The notes beneath the pieces were generated by a model. It saw nothing but the letters and a program-made list of their open reading frames with translations, was not told where the DNA came from and ran no database searches. From positions 100,207 through 164,206 of the forward strand of contig NZ_JACXBW010000012.1 of the NCBI RefSeq assembly GCF_014712225.1: DNA of 64,000 bases, written 5' to 3'. Of this stretch, positions 17,392 to 26,399 are shown one piece after another. The translations under genes and the position numbers were made by a program. Source of the DNA: Pseudarthrobacter sulfonivorans (GTDB lineage Bacteria; Actinomycetota; Actinomycetes; Actinomycetales; Micrococcaceae). Each line of letters begins with the position of its first letter. Within the stretch, counting starts at the first letter, position 1.

Positions 17392-18654
17392 ATGACTCCG
17401 CCGGACACCAGCCCAGCACCCGCCGACCGGACACCCACAGACCGGACACCCAGCGACCGGACGCCTACCGACTGGACACCTACCGACTGGCAGGCCCGCG
17501 CGAACGAGGCCGCCCGCTCGGTGACGTCGCACTTTGGCCGGCGGCTGCTGTTCCTGCCCGGAACCCACCTTGGGTCGGTCCGCTGGCCGTCGCACCGACT
17601 GCAGAACCTGTTCCGTCCCTGGCACTACTGGTGGCAGGCGCACTATGTGGACTGCCTCGTGGACGCCGGGCGCCGCGAACTGGGCAACGGAGCCACGCCG
17701 GCGGCCAGGTTCAACGGCCCCGCCAACCCCAGCGCCGGCAAACTCGCGTCCAGGCTGGTCACGGGCATCCGGCTGCGCAACGCCTTCACATTCGTCAACA
17801 CCTACTACGACGACATGGCCTGGCTGGCACTGGCCACCCTCCGCCTGCAGAACCTGGCGGAGGAGACCCGGAAACCGGGCCGCCGCCGCAATGCCCGGGT
17901 CCACAAAACCCTGACCCTGCAGTTCGATTCCGCCTCCACCGACGACCTGGGCGGCGGGACCTTCTGGAGTAAAAAGCGGGACTTCAAAAACACGCCGGCC
18001 ACGGCACCGGTAGCGCTCTACTATGCCCGGACCGGCCAGCAGGCCAAGGCACAGCGGTTGGTGGACTGGCTCAACACCGTCCTGTTTGACCAGGCGCAGG
18101 GCCTCTACGTCGACGGGGCACGCCTCAACGCGGCCGGCGAAATCACGCTGGAGAACGCCATCTACACGTACAACCAGGGGCCGGTCCTGGGAGCCCTACT
18201 GGAGCTCGGCGGCGAGGAGAACCTCAGCCGGGCCGCCACCGTCATCAGGGCGGTGGACAAGCACCTGACGGTCCCGGCCCCTGCGGTGGTGCCCGGAAGC
18301 TCGCCGGACACCCGCACCAGCATCCTCCGTTGCGATGGAACGGGCGACGGCGGACTCTTCACCGGGATCCTCTGCCGTTACCTGGCGCTCGCCGCCCTCG
18401 ATGCCAGGCTCCCGGCGGGCGCCCGGACCACTGCTGCCGAACTTGTTAACGCGACCGCCGCGGCGTTCTGGGCGGGCCGGCGCACTCCAGGGGACCCGGT
18501 TTTCTCCATCCACGCGGCGCAGCCGGCGGACGCTACCTACCCGGCGGGCGCCGCCGTCGAACTTTCCACCCAGCTGCAGGCCTGGATGGTGTTGGAGGCC
18601 GCCGCAAGCCTTGGCCGGGCTCCGGTTACCGGGGCAGCGCCGGCTGCACCCTGA
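17392..18654 (+). CDS. Glycoside hydrolase family 76 protein
   Basis: The 420-residue protein has an (alpha/alpha)6 toroid of the GH76 type (endo-alpha-1,6-mannanase family). The catalytic aspartate pair is in NTYYDDMAWLALA. Other family stretches are GGGTFWSKKRDFKNTPATAP and YTYNQGPVLGALLELG. There is no signal peptide; instead the N-terminus carries five degenerate D-R/W-T-P-T/S units. The product may therefore be cytoplasmic and act on mannose-containing oligosaccharides. TAGGGT (17380-17385) sits 6 nt before the ATG, giving a leaderless start. Its 3' end overlaps the convergent FetB-like gene by 29 bp. Confidence 0.85.
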   Translation: MTPPDTSPAPADRTPTDRTPSDRTPTDWTPTDWQARANEAARSVTSHFGRRLLFLPGTHLGSVRWPSHRLQNLFRPWHYWWQAHYVDCLVDAGRRELGNGATPAARFNGPANPSAGKLASRLVTGIRLRNAFTFVNTYYDDMAWLALATLRLQNLAEETRKPGRRRNARVHKTLTLQFDSASTDDLGGGTFWSKKRDFKNTPATAPVALYYARTGQQAKAQRLVDWLNTVLFDQAQGLYVDGARLNAAGEITLENAIYTYNQGPVLGALLELGGEENLSRAATVIRAVDKHLTVPAPAVVPGSSPDTRTSILRCDGTGDGGLFTGILCRYLALAALDARLPAGARTTAAELVNATAAAFWAGRRTPGDPVFSIHAAQPADATYPAGAAVELSTQLQAWMVLEAAASLGRAPVTGAAPAAP

Positions 18655-19411
18655 CCGGCGCGAGCTGGGCGACCACCAGGACGGCAGTGACGGCTCCGGC
18701 AGCCATAATCGCCGCGAGCACCACGATCTGGAAGCGCCCGGCTTCCAAGGGCGAAATCCCACCGAAGATGGCACCCACGAAGGCCCCCGGGAGGGTGACC
18801 AGGCCTGTGGTCCTGGTCTGGTCAGTGGCCGGAATCAAGGCCGCATGCACTGAACGCCGGGCAAGATCCAGGGTTGACCGCCGCGGCGTGGCGCCCAGCG
18901 CCAGCCAGCCCTCCACCTCATCCCAACGATCGTGGACCATCTCCGCGAACCGCCGGCCGGTTAGGACCGCCACCGTCATCGCGTTCCCGATCACAATTCC
19001 GCCAATGGCCAGGGCGTAGCGGGGACTGAAGTCGATGGCGCCGGTGCCAAAAATGATCAGCAGCGTGGCCGTGATGCCGGCAGCCATCGAGCCGCCCACG
19101 AGTCCGAGTCGCGGCCAGCTCCAGCCCACCCGCCGGGTGGCACTGACCGTCGCAACCGTGAACATCACCAGCAGTCCAACGGCAACCCACAACGGACTCG
19201 TGATGACGCCGCTGAGGACAAAACTGACGGCGGCCAGCTGTACCGCTCCCCTGAGGATCGCGAGCGCGGGCGAAAACGCGGACGACACCCGGAAGGCCAG
19301 CAGCACCGCAGTGGCCAGCGCGATCAGCAGGCCAACGCCCACAAGTGTGGGCAGGAACTCCGCGAGCTCAGGCATGAGGTCAGCATAGCCAGCGTGACCG
19401 TCCCGTAACAT
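18626..19411 (-). CDS. FetB/UPF0014-type transporter permease
   Basis: The 261-residue protein has about seven predicted membrane helices and the UPF0014 hallmarks IGGIVIGNAMTVAVL and GLVTLPGAFVGAIFGGISPLEAGRFQIVV. FetB homologues form iron or metal exporters with the ATPase FetA. No FetA-type ATPase is adjacent, so the partner must be elsewhere or absent. GCTAAT lies 6 nt before ATG 19411, favouring that leaderless start over ATG 19375. It is divergent from the EfeUOB iron importer with an iron box in the shared gap, suggesting opposite or joint iron control. Confidence 0.8.
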   Translation of the reverse strand: MLRDGHAGYADLMPELAEFLPTLVGVGLLIALATAVLLAFRVSSAFSPALAILRGAVQLAAVSFVLSGVITSPLWVAVGLLVMFTVATVSATRRVGWSWPRLGLVGGSMAAGITATLLIIFGTGAIDFSPRYALAIGGIVIGNAMTVAVLTGRRFAEMVHDRWDEVEGWLALGATPRRSTLDLARRSVHAALIPATDQTRTTGLVTLPGAFVGAIFGGISPLEAGRFQIVVLAAIMAAGAVTAVLVVAQLAPVRVQPALPR

Positions 19412-19470
19412 TTCCCTATTAGCTCACACAAAGGTTGCATAATTCACGGGCGGCTCGGTAACCTTCATTT

Positions 19471-19489
19471 TTAGGCAAGCCTAACCTTG
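19471..19489. promoter_or_regulatory. DtxR/IdeR iron box upstream of efeU
   Basis: TTAGGCAAGCCTAACCTTG closely matches the 19-bp DtxR/IdeR operator (TTAGGTTAGCCTAACCTAA). It lies 29 bp before the efeU start and about 60 bp before the divergent FetB-like gene. Iron-loaded repressor binding here would shut off iron import when iron is plentiful. Confidence 0.85.
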
Positions 19490-19517
19490 GCTGCCACGAA
19501 CCGAGGTGCCGCCCGCA

Positions 19518-20366
19518 ATGACCGCAAACTACCTGATTGGCCTCCGCGAAGGCCTCGAGGCGACCCTGATCGTGGTCCTGCTGATGGCATACCTGGTCAA
19601 GAGTGGCCGCAGGCATCTCCTCCCGCGGATGTGGACGGGCGTCGGTTTCGCCGTCGCCGTTTCCTGTGCGTTCGGTGCCCTGCTGACCTACGGCCCGCGC
19701 GGCCTGACGTTCGAAGCCCAGGAGGCCATCGGCGGCAGCCTGTCGGTGCTGGCCGTAGGGCTTGTCACGTGGATGGTGTTCTGGATGGCCAGGACCGCCC
19801 GGACACTGGGCAGCGACCTCCGCTCGCGGGTGGACGTGCAGTCCGGGGGAACGGCCTGGGGGCTCGCGGTGGTGGCGGCTGTCGCTGTCGGCCGTGAAGG
19901 CCTCGAGACTGCGCTTTTCCTGTGGGCCGCGGCGCAGTCCTCCGGCTCCTCGACCTCCCCGCTGCTGGGGGCCCTGCTGGGACTGGCGACGGCGGCCGCC
20001 CTGGGCTACCTGCTCCACCGGGGAGCCCTGAAGGTCAATCTCGGGAAGTTCTTTACCTGGAGCGGGGCGGCCCTGATCGTCATTGCCGGCGGTGTCCTGG
20101 CCTACGCGGTCCACGATTTCCAGGAGGCAGGCATCCTCCCCGGCCTCCACACCCTGGCCTTCGATGTCTCGGCCGCCGTCCCGCCGTCGTCCTGGTACGG
20201 CACCCTGCTCAAGGGGACACTGAACTTCTCCCCCGCCACCACCTGGTTCGAAGCGGCCGCCTGGCTGCTCTACGTTCCGCCCGTTATGTACTTCTATTTC
20301 CGCTCCAACCGGCGCGCCCACATCGTCACCCCGTACCGTGCCACGGCCGCCACAGCAGTCTCCTAA
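19518..20366 (+). CDS. efeU: EfeU iron permease (FTR1 family)
   Basis: The product has 282 residues from ATG 19518 with a GAGG upstream; the in-frame GTG at 19506 is less likely. It is an integral membrane permease with the duplicated iron-binding REGLE motif, first in LIGLREGLEATLIVVL and again in GREGLETALFLW. Both are needed for transport across the cytoplasmic membrane. It is the first gene of efeUOB, which takes up ferrous/ferric iron (and possibly haem iron) under low-iron or acidic conditions. The iron box just upstream implies iron repression. Confidence 0.93.
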   Translation: MTANYLIGLREGLEATLIVVLLMAYLVKSGRRHLLPRMWTGVGFAVAVSCAFGALLTYGPRGLTFEAQEAIGGSLSVLAVGLVTWMVFWMARTARTLGSDLRSRVDVQSGGTAWGLAVVAAVAVGREGLETALFLWAAAQSSGSSTSPLLGALLGLATAAALGYLLHRGALKVNLGKFFTWSGAALIVIAGGVLAYAVHDFQEAGILPGLHTLAFDVSAAVPPSSWYGTLLKGTLNFSPATTWFEAAAWLLYVPPVMYFYFRSNRRAHIVTPYRATAATAVS

Positions 20367-20405
20367 CTCCCCCAGCCAACGCATCACTCCCCAAAGGATC
20401 CACCC

Positions 20406-21587
20406 GTGCCTAACCTCCCCCTGCCCAATTTCCCCAAGCGGACATCCAGCTACGTTGCCCTCCTTGCCGCCGCCGTCCTGCCGCTGACCTTGGCCGCCTG
20501 CACCGACAACAACGCCGCAGCGGCCGCGGGTCCCATCAAGGTCTCCAGTACGGCCGACGCCTGCACGCTGTCCACCCAGACGACCAAGAGCGGCAACATC
20601 ACCTTCGCCATCCAGAACGACGGCACCCAGGTCACCGAGTTCTACCTGCTGGCGGAGGACGGCCTGCGCATCGTCGCCGAGGTCGAAAACATCGGCCCCG
20701 GGCTGACCCGCAATCTCGTGGTGACGGCACCCGCCGGCACCTACACAACGGCGTGCAAGCCGGGCATGCAGGGCGACGGAATCCGCGCCGGCTTCGAGGT
20801 CACCGAGTCCGGCGACAAGCCCGCGGTCGACACCAACCTCAAGGCGCTCACGGACCAGGGCACCGCCCAGTACGCGTCCTACGTCAAGGACCAGACCGAG
20901 CAACTCGTCACCGGCACCAAGGAATTCGCCACGGCCTACGCCGCCGGGGACGCCGCCAAGGCCCGTGACCTCTACGCCGCAACCCGCATGCACTGGGAGC
21001 GGATCGAACCTGTGGCCGAATCCTTTGGCGACCTCGACCCCAAGCTGGACGCCCGCGAAGCCGACCTCGCGCCGGGCGAGGAATGGACCGGCTGGCACCG
21101 GGCCGAGAAGGACCTGTTCCCGCCGGCAGGTTTCCCTGCGCTGACCGCACCCGAGCGCGAGGCACTCGCAGCGCAGCTGGTAGCCGACACCGAGGACCTG
21201 GCCACCCGCACGCGGACCGTTGAACTGACGGCGGACAAGCTGGGCAACGGGGCCAAGGAACTCCTCGACGAGGTGGCCACCGGCAAGGTCACCGGCGAGG
21301 AAGAGATCTGGTCCCACACCGACCTTTGGGACTTCCAGGCGAACGTTGACGGCGCCCGGATCGCGTTCGAGAACCTCCGTCCCGTCCTGGACCAGAAGAA
21401 CCCGGAACTCGCAAAGTCCCTGGACACGAAGTTCGCCGCCCTCCAGGCCGAACTGAAGCTACACGCCCGCGGTGAAGGATTTGCCTACTACAACGAGCTG
21501 AGCCAGGACCAGGTCCAGCAGCTGGCAGCCCTGGTTGACGCCCTCGGTGAACCGCTGTCGCACCTCACCGCGGCTGTTGTGCTGTGA
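20406..21587 (+). CDS. efeO: EfeO iron-binding lipoprotein
   Basis: The protein has 393 residues with a lipoprotein signal ending in the lipobox LAAC (Cys near residue 32), so it is anchored outside the membrane. An N-terminal cupredoxin-like domain follows, with a conserved Cys (DACTLSTQTTKSGNITFAI), then a C-terminal imelysin/M75 helical domain (WERIEPVAESFGDLDPKLD, then EEIWSHTDLWDFQANVDGA). EfeO binds and possibly oxidises iron for delivery to EfeU. Its stop overlaps the EfeB start (GTGA), consistent with translational coupling. Confidence 0.92.
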   Translation: MPNLPLPNFPKRTSSYVALLAAAVLPLTLAACTDNNAAAAAGPIKVSSTADACTLSTQTTKSGNITFAIQNDGTQVTEFYLLAEDGLRIVAEVENIGPGLTRNLVVTAPAGTYTTACKPGMQGDGIRAGFEVTESGDKPAVDTNLKALTDQGTAQYASYVKDQTEQLVTGTKEFATAYAAGDAAKARDLYAATRMHWERIEPVAESFGDLDPKLDAREADLAPGEEWTGWHRAEKDLFPPAGFPALTAPEREALAAQLVADTEDLATRTRTVELTADKLGNGAKELLDEVATGKVTGEEEIWSHTDLWDFQANVDGARIAFENLRPVLDQKNPELAKSLDTKFAALQAELKLHARGEGFAYYNELSQDQVQQLAALVDALGEPLSHLTAAVVL

Positions 21588-22984
21588 CCGGCTGCCCGTT
21601 CGGCGGCGGTACGCACGACGCCGGTGCATCGGGTTCCGCTGCCCAGGCACCTTCTGCTGCGCCCGCCACAGCCCCAGCCGCCGCGCCCCCAGGTCAGGAC
21701 GCTCCGGCGTCGCGCCTGTCACGGCGGGGATTGCTTTCCCTGGCGGGCGTCGGAGGCGCCAGCGCCCTCGCCGGCCTCGCCGCCGGGCTGCTCAGCCATG
21801 ACGCCCTGACCGCCGTTGCCGCCCCGGCACCGGCAGGAACCGGCGATGTTGTGCCGTTTCACGGGGGAACCCAGGCAGGGATCACCACAGCCGCGCAGGA
21901 CCGCCTGCACATGGCCGCCTTCGATGTCATCACCGAGGATCGTGCCGCCCTCGTCCAGCTCCTCAAGGACTGGACTGCCGCGGCCGAGGCGATGACCCAG
22001 GGCCGGGAAACAGGCACCACCGGGGCCGTGAACGGCCCGTACGACGCACCGCCGGAGGATACCGGCGAGGCCCTGGGCCTGAGCGCCGGCAAACTCACCG
22101 TGACGTTTGGCTTCGGTGCAGGGCTCTTCGAGAAGGACGGCATGGCCCGGTTTGGCCTGGACGGCCGCCGCCCCGAGGCCCTGATCGACCTGCCCCACTT
22201 CCCGGGCGATGACCTGCAGCCCAACCGCAGCGGCGGCGACATCATCGTCCAGGCCTGCGCCGACGATCCGCAGGTGGCTGTCCACGCCATCCGCAACCTG
22301 GCCCGGATCGGATTCGGCAGCGTACGCGTCCGCTGGTCCCAGCTCGGATTCGGCCGCACTTCGTCCACGTCCCGGGAGCAGCAGACCCCACGAAACCTTT
22401 TCGGCTTCAAGGACGGAACCAACAATCTCAAGGCCGAGGACACCTCGCTGCTTCAGGACCATGTCTGGGCCGGGGCAGGCTCCCGCCCGGAGGAGGCCTG
22501 GATGCAGGGCGGCAGCTACCTGGTGGCGCGCCGGATCCGGATGCACATCGAGATCTGGGACCGCACGTCACTGCGGGAGCAGGAACAGCTGATCGGGCGG
22601 ACCAAGTCCGAGGGGGCGCCACTCTCCGGCGGCAAGGAATTCAGCGCGCCGGATTTCGCCATCCAGGGAAGGGACGGCGAACCCCTGATGGGCATGGATT
22701 CCCATGTCCGGCTCGCCCACCCGGACCAGAACGACGGCGTGCGGATGCTCCGCCGCGGCTACAACTACACCGACGGCTCTGACGGGCTGGGGCACCTCGA
22801 CGCGGGGCTTTTCTTCATCGCGTTCGTCAAAGATCCCCGGACGCACTACGTACCCATGCAGCTTGCCATGGCCAGGCAGGACACGCTGGCGTTGGAGTAC
22901 CTCAAGCACACAGGCTCCGCTTTGGCAGCGGTTCCGCCGGGCATCCGGCCGGGCGGGTTCGTTGGCGAAGGCCTCTTCACCTGA
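21584..22984 (+). CDS. efeB: EfeB, Tat-exported Dyp-type haem peroxidase
   Basis: The protein has 466 residues from GTG 21584. The N-terminus carries a twin-arginine signal (SRRGLLSLAGVGG) after a long Ala/Pro-rich n-region. The Dyp peroxidase fold has the GxxDG motif in FGFKDGTNNLK and a haem-ligand His region within MRMLRRGYNYTDGSD. EfeB is exported folded with haem and works with EfeO/EfeU, as peroxidase, ferrous oxidase or proposed deferrochelatase. Gene order U-O-B is the classic one. Confidence 0.93.
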   Translation: MTGCPFGGGTHDAGASGSAAQAPSAAPATAPAAAPPGQDAPASRLSRRGLLSLAGVGGASALAGLAAGLLSHDALTAVAAPAPAGTGDVVPFHGGTQAGITTAAQDRLHMAAFDVITEDRAALVQLLKDWTAAAEAMTQGRETGTTGAVNGPYDAPPEDTGEALGLSAGKLTVTFGFGAGLFEKDGMARFGLDGRRPEALIDLPHFPGDDLQPNRSGGDIIVQACADDPQVAVHAIRNLARIGFGSVRVRWSQLGFGRTSSTSREQQTPRNLFGFKDGTNNLKAEDTSLLQDHVWAGAGSRPEEAWMQGGSYLVARRIRMHIEIWDRTSLREQEQLIGRTKSEGAPLSGGKEFSAPDFAIQGRDGEPLMGMDSHVRLAHPDQNDGVRMLRRGYNYTDGSDGLGHLDAGLFFIAFVKDPRTHYVPMQLAMARQDTLALEYLKHTGSALAAVPPGIRPGGFVGEGLFT

Positions 22985-22997
22985 TGGACGGCCCGGC

Positions 22998-23561
22998 ATG
23001 AGCGCCCCGGCTCTGGGTTCTGCGTTGTCCCGGCCGGGGCTGCTGGTTCCGGTCCTGTGCCTGGCAGCAATGGGCGCGTGGGGCATTTCTGTCGCCGCCG
23101 GCAGTACCTTCACCTTTGACCAGGGGATCCACCGGCTGGCATTGTCCGCGCACGTCCTGGCCATGGTGCTGGCTTTCGGTTCGGTCATCGTGGTGGACTG
23201 GGTCGGCTTCCTGTGGCTCATCGGCAAGCGCGGCCTGCATGACACCAGCAGGCTGGAATCCGCCGCGGCCCCGCTCATCTGGATCGGCCTTGCGGGGCTG
23301 CTGCTGACCGGGGCGTTCATCCATCCGGACGTCACCAACCCGGCAACTCAGCTCAAGATGTGCTGCGTCCTGGGACTGATGCTCAACGGAATTTCGCTGA
23401 TCCCTGCCATGCGCACGCTCCATGCCCTGCCCGACGGAACCATGTTCAAGGAGGTCGCCGTGAACCTCAGGGCGCGGCTCCTGGTGGCACTGGTCCTGTC
23501 GCAGGGCTTCTGGTGGACGGCAATCATCGTCGGCTTTGCCAACAGCATGAGCCGCCGCTAG
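22998..23561 (+). CDS. Small membrane protein downstream of efeB
   Basis: The product has 187 residues from ATG 22998, 13 bp after efeB, so it is likely the fourth gene of the operon. Five hydrophobic helices are visible, with conserved-looking His, Asp and Trp residues near membrane edges (IHRLALSAHVLA, VDWVGFLW, TGAFIHPD). These recall CopD-like or cytochrome-like membrane proteins, but no haem motif is certain. Function is unknown; context suggests a role in iron uptake or electron supply. Confidence 0.62.
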   Translation: MSAPALGSALSRPGLLVPVLCLAAMGAWGISVAAGSTFTFDQGIHRLALSAHVLAMVLAFGSVIVVDWVGFLWLIGKRGLHDTSRLESAAAPLIWIGLAGLLLTGAFIHPDVTNPATQLKMCCVLGLMLNGISLIPAMRTLHALPDGTMFKEVAVNLRARLLVALVLSQGFWWTAIIVGFANSMSRR

Positions 23562-23604
23562 TTCGCTATGGACGAATTACGTCACGCAACAGTGCCGTAA
23601 TGCA

Positions 23605-23620
23605 TGTGATCCTGATCACT
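23605..23620. promoter_or_regulatory. CRP/GlxR-like binding site
   Basis: TGTGATCCTGATCACT matches the CRP/GlxR pattern TGTGA-N6-TCACA in nine of ten positions. It lies 23 bp upstream of the iron box and about 120 bp before the iron transporter gene. Carbon-state control added to iron control is inferred. Confidence 0.55.
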
Positions 23621-23643
23621 TAAGGCCTGCTTCGCTTGGAGTC

Positions 23644-23662
23644 TTAGGTTTGGCTAACCTAC
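23644..23662. promoter_or_regulatory. DtxR/IdeR iron box upstream of the fbp-type operon
   Basis: TTAGGTTTGGCTAACCTAC is a near-consensus DtxR/IdeR operator: both half-sites TTAGGTT and AACCTA are intact. It lies 81 bp before the iron-binding protein gene, so the operon should be repressed by iron. Confidence 0.85.
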
Positions 23663-23743
23663 AGTTTCTCGAGTGAGCCACCGATCCCCCGGCTCGCCAA
23701 GACCCCCGGGTCCACAGACTTTTTCCCCAGAAAGTAGCCCTCA

Positions 23744-24802
23744 ATGAAGATCCGCAACAGCGCTCTTGCCGGCATCGCACTCGCCGCCACCGCAGCCCTG
23801 GGACTGACCGCCTGCGGCGGCAGCACCACCCCGGCAGCCACCGGTTCCGCGTCCGCTTCTTCCGAAGCCGTCTCCGGCGAGATCACGGTTTACAACGCCC
23901 AGCACGAAAGCCTCACCAAGGAATGGATCGAAGCTTTCACGGCTGAGACCGGCGTGAAGGTGACCATGCGCCAGGGGTCGGACACCGAACTGTCCAACCA
24001 GATCGTCCAGGAAGCCGCCGCCTCGCCGGCCGACGTGTTCCTCACCGAAAACTCCCCTGCAATGGCGCAGGTTGAAAACGCCGGCCTGTTTGCCGACGTG
24101 GACAAAGCCACCATCGACCAGGTGCCGGCCGAGTTCCGCCCCACCACGGGCAAGTGGACCGGCATCGCTGCCCGCTCCACCGTCCTGGTCTATGACAAGG
24201 CCAAGCTGACCGAAGACCAGCTGCCCAAGTCCATGGTGGACCTGGCCAACCCTGAATGGAAGGGCAAGTGGGCTGCCTCGCCGTCCGGCGCCGACTTCCA
24301 GGCCATCGTCGCCTCGCTCCTCGAACTCAAGGGCGAAGCCGCCACCGAGGAATGGCTCAAGGGCATGAAGGAAAACTTCAAGGCGTACAAGGGCAACAGC
24401 ACCGCCATGAAGGCAGTCAACGCCGGCGAAGTTGATGCCGCGCTGATCTACCACTACTACTACTACGGCGACCAGGCCAAGACCGGCGAGAACTCCAACA
24501 AGGTCACGCCGTACTACTTCAAGAACCAGGACCCGGGCGCATTTGTGTCCGTCTCCGGTGGCGGTGTCCTGAAGACCTCGAAGAACGCTGCCGCGGCGCA
24601 GGCCTTCCTGAAGTTCATCACCGGCAAGAAGGGCCAGGAAGTCCTCAAGAACGGCACCTCGTTCGAATACGCCATCGCCTCCGGTGTTGCAGCCAACGAC
24701 AAGCTGGTTCCGATCAAGGACCTGCAGGCCCCCACCGTGGACCCGGCCAAGCTCAACTCCGCGAAGGTCACCGAGCTGATGACCAAGGCAGGACTCCTGT
24801 AA
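23744..24802 (+). CDS. Ferric iron ABC transporter substrate-binding lipoprotein
   Basis: The 352-residue protein has a lipoprotein signal ending LGLTACGG. The mature part is of the FbpA/FutA/AfuA class: it starts ITVYNAQHESLTKEWIEAFTAETGVKV and contains the tyrosine cluster YHYYYYGDQ that coordinates Fe3+ in this family. It captures ferric iron outside the cell for the permease and ATPase encoded next. The three genes form one operon with gaps of 4 bp or overlaps. An iron box and a CRP-like site lie upstream. Confidence 0.92.
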   Translation: MKIRNSALAGIALAATAALGLTACGGSTTPAATGSASASSEAVSGEITVYNAQHESLTKEWIEAFTAETGVKVTMRQGSDTELSNQIVQEAAASPADVFLTENSPAMAQVENAGLFADVDKATIDQVPAEFRPTTGKWTGIAARSTVLVYDKAKLTEDQLPKSMVDLANPEWKGKWAASPSGADFQAIVASLLELKGEAATEEWLKGMKENFKAYKGNSTAMKAVNAGEVDAALIYHYYYYGDQAKTGENSNKVTPYYFKNQDPGAFVSVSGGGVLKTSKNAAAAQAFLKFITGKKGQEVLKNGTSFEYAIASGVAANDKLVPIKDLQAPTVDPAKLNSAKVTELMTKAGLL

Positions 24803-24806
24803 TTCT

Positions 24807-26399
24807 GTGACCTCTGATCTATCGGCTCCCCCTTACGCGGGGAGCACGACGACGGCGGGCCGGGGCAAACGCCCCCGCCCGCCTTTCGGCGTTTCCACGG
24901 TGTCCATCCTGGCGGTCATAATCGCTCTGTTCTCCCTGATCCCGCTCGGGTACGTCGTCTACATGACGGCCGCAACCGGGTGGGACACCGCCGTCGAACT
25001 CATCTTCCGGCCGCGGGTAGGCGAGCTGCTGCTCAACACGGTCCTGCTGATGCTGATCACTGTCCCGCTCTGCATCTTCCTCGGCGTTGGCGGTGCCTGG
25101 TTGGTGGAACGGACGCGGCTGAGTGGCCACAGGATCTGGGCGGTTCTGCTGGCAGCGCCGCTGGCCATCCCTGCCTTTGTGAACAGCTATGCCTGGGTGT
25201 CAGCCGTTCCGTCCCTGGAGGGTCTGGGCTCGGGCGTCCTGATTGCCACGCTCTCCTATTTCCCGCTGGTGTACATCCCCGCGGCTGCCACGCTCAGCCG
25301 CCTGGATCCTGCCATCGAACAGTCCGCGGCGGCACTGGGCCTGGGCAACTGGCGGGTCTTCTTCCGGGTGGTGCTTCCCCAGCTGCGCATCGCCATGACC
25401 GGCGGCGCACTGCTGGTGGCCCTGCATCTGCTGGCCGAATACGGCGCATTCGCGATGATCCGCTTCGACACCTTCACCACGGCGATCATGATCCAGTTCC
25501 AGTCCACCTTCAACGGTACGGCGGGCAACATGCTGGCCAGCGTACTGGTGTTCTTCTGCCTGATCCTGCTGGTGGTGGAGGTCCGCGGCCGCGGCAGCGC
25601 GCGCTATGCGCGGATTGGATCGGGCGCACAGGCAAAGGCCCTGCGCCTGCCCCTGCACGTGTATCAGGTGCCGGCCCAGCTCGCCCTGCTTGCCCTGACG
25701 GCGCTGGCTTTCGGGCTGCCGCTGTTCCTGGTCCTGCGGTGGGTGGCCGCGGGCGGTCCGGCGATTTGGGCGGCGCACGAGTTCCTCCCCGCGCTGCTGG
25801 CCACACTGGGCTACGGCCTGGCAGGAGCCGTGGTGACCACCGTGGTGGCCTTTCCGATGGCTTTCCTGGCGGTGCGGCACCCCAGCTGGTTCAGCAAGTC
25901 CTTGGAACTTTCCAACTACGTCACCAGTTCCCTGCCGGGAATTGTGGTGGGCCTGGCGTTTGTCACCGTCAGCATCCGGGTGGTCCCCGGCATCTACCAG
26001 AGCACCGGGGTGCTGGTGGCCGCCTACGTCCTGTTGTTCCTGCCGCGTGCCCTCGTGAATCTGCGCGCCGGCTTGGCCCAGGCCCCGAAGGAACTCGATG
26101 AGGCCGCGCAGGCCTTGGGTAAACCGCCGCTTCAGTCCTTCATCCGGGTGACGCTGCGGCTCACTGCCCCTGCCGCGGCCGGCGGTGCTGCCCTGGTGTT
26201 CCTGGCCATCGCCAACGAACTGACGGCAACGCTGCTGCTCTCGCCCAACGGAACCAGGACGCTGGCCACCGAGTTCTGGAGCAAGAGCAGCGAAATCGAC
26301 TACGCCGGCGCGGCGCCGTACGCCCTGCTGATGATCCTGCTCTCCGCCCCCATGACCTACCTTCTCTTCCAGCAGTCCAAGAAAGTGGCCGGACAGTGA
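24807..26399 (+). CDS. Iron ABC transporter permease, fused two-domain type
   Basis: This 530-residue, roughly 12-helix protein has two copies of the binding-protein-dependent permease module. Each includes an EAA-type loop: EQSAAALGLGNWRVFFRVVLPQL and EAAQALGKPPLQSFIRVTLRL. This is the FbpB/AfuB arrangement. It starts at GTG 24807, 4 bp after the substrate-binding protein gene, and its TGA overlaps the GTG of the ATPase gene. It forms the membrane channel of the Fe3+ importer. Confidence 0.93.
   Translation: MTSDLSAPPYAGSTTTAGRGKRPRPPFGVSTVSILAVIIALFSLIPLGYVVYMTAATGWDTAVELIFRPRVGELLLNTVLLMLITVPLCIFLGVGGAWLVERTRLSGHRIWAVLLAAPLAIPAFVNSYAWVSAVPSLEGLGSGVLIATLSYFPLVYIPAAATLSRLDPAIEQSAAALGLGNWRVFFRVVLPQLRIAMTGGALLVALHLLAEYGAFAMIRFDTFTTAIMIQFQSTFNGTAGNMLASVLVFFCLILLVVEVRGRGSARYARIGSGAQAKALRLPLHVYQVPAQLALLALTALAFGLPLFLVLRWVAAGGPAIWAAHEFLPALLATLGYGLAGAVVTTVVAFPMAFLAVRHPSWFSKSLELSNYVTSSLPGIVVGLAFVTVSIRVVPGIYQSTGVLVAAYVLLFLPRALVNLRAGLAQAPKELDEAAQALGKPPLQSFIRVTLRLTAPAAAGGAALVFLAIANELTATLLLSPNGTRTLATEFWSKSSEIDYAGAAPYALLMILLSAPMTYLLFQQSKKVAGQ

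Noticed and set aside
19419..21317. 632-codon minus-strand frame opposite efeU and efeO
   Set aside because: It is antisense to well-supported genes and contains only Gly/Gln/Arg-rich sequence without domains.
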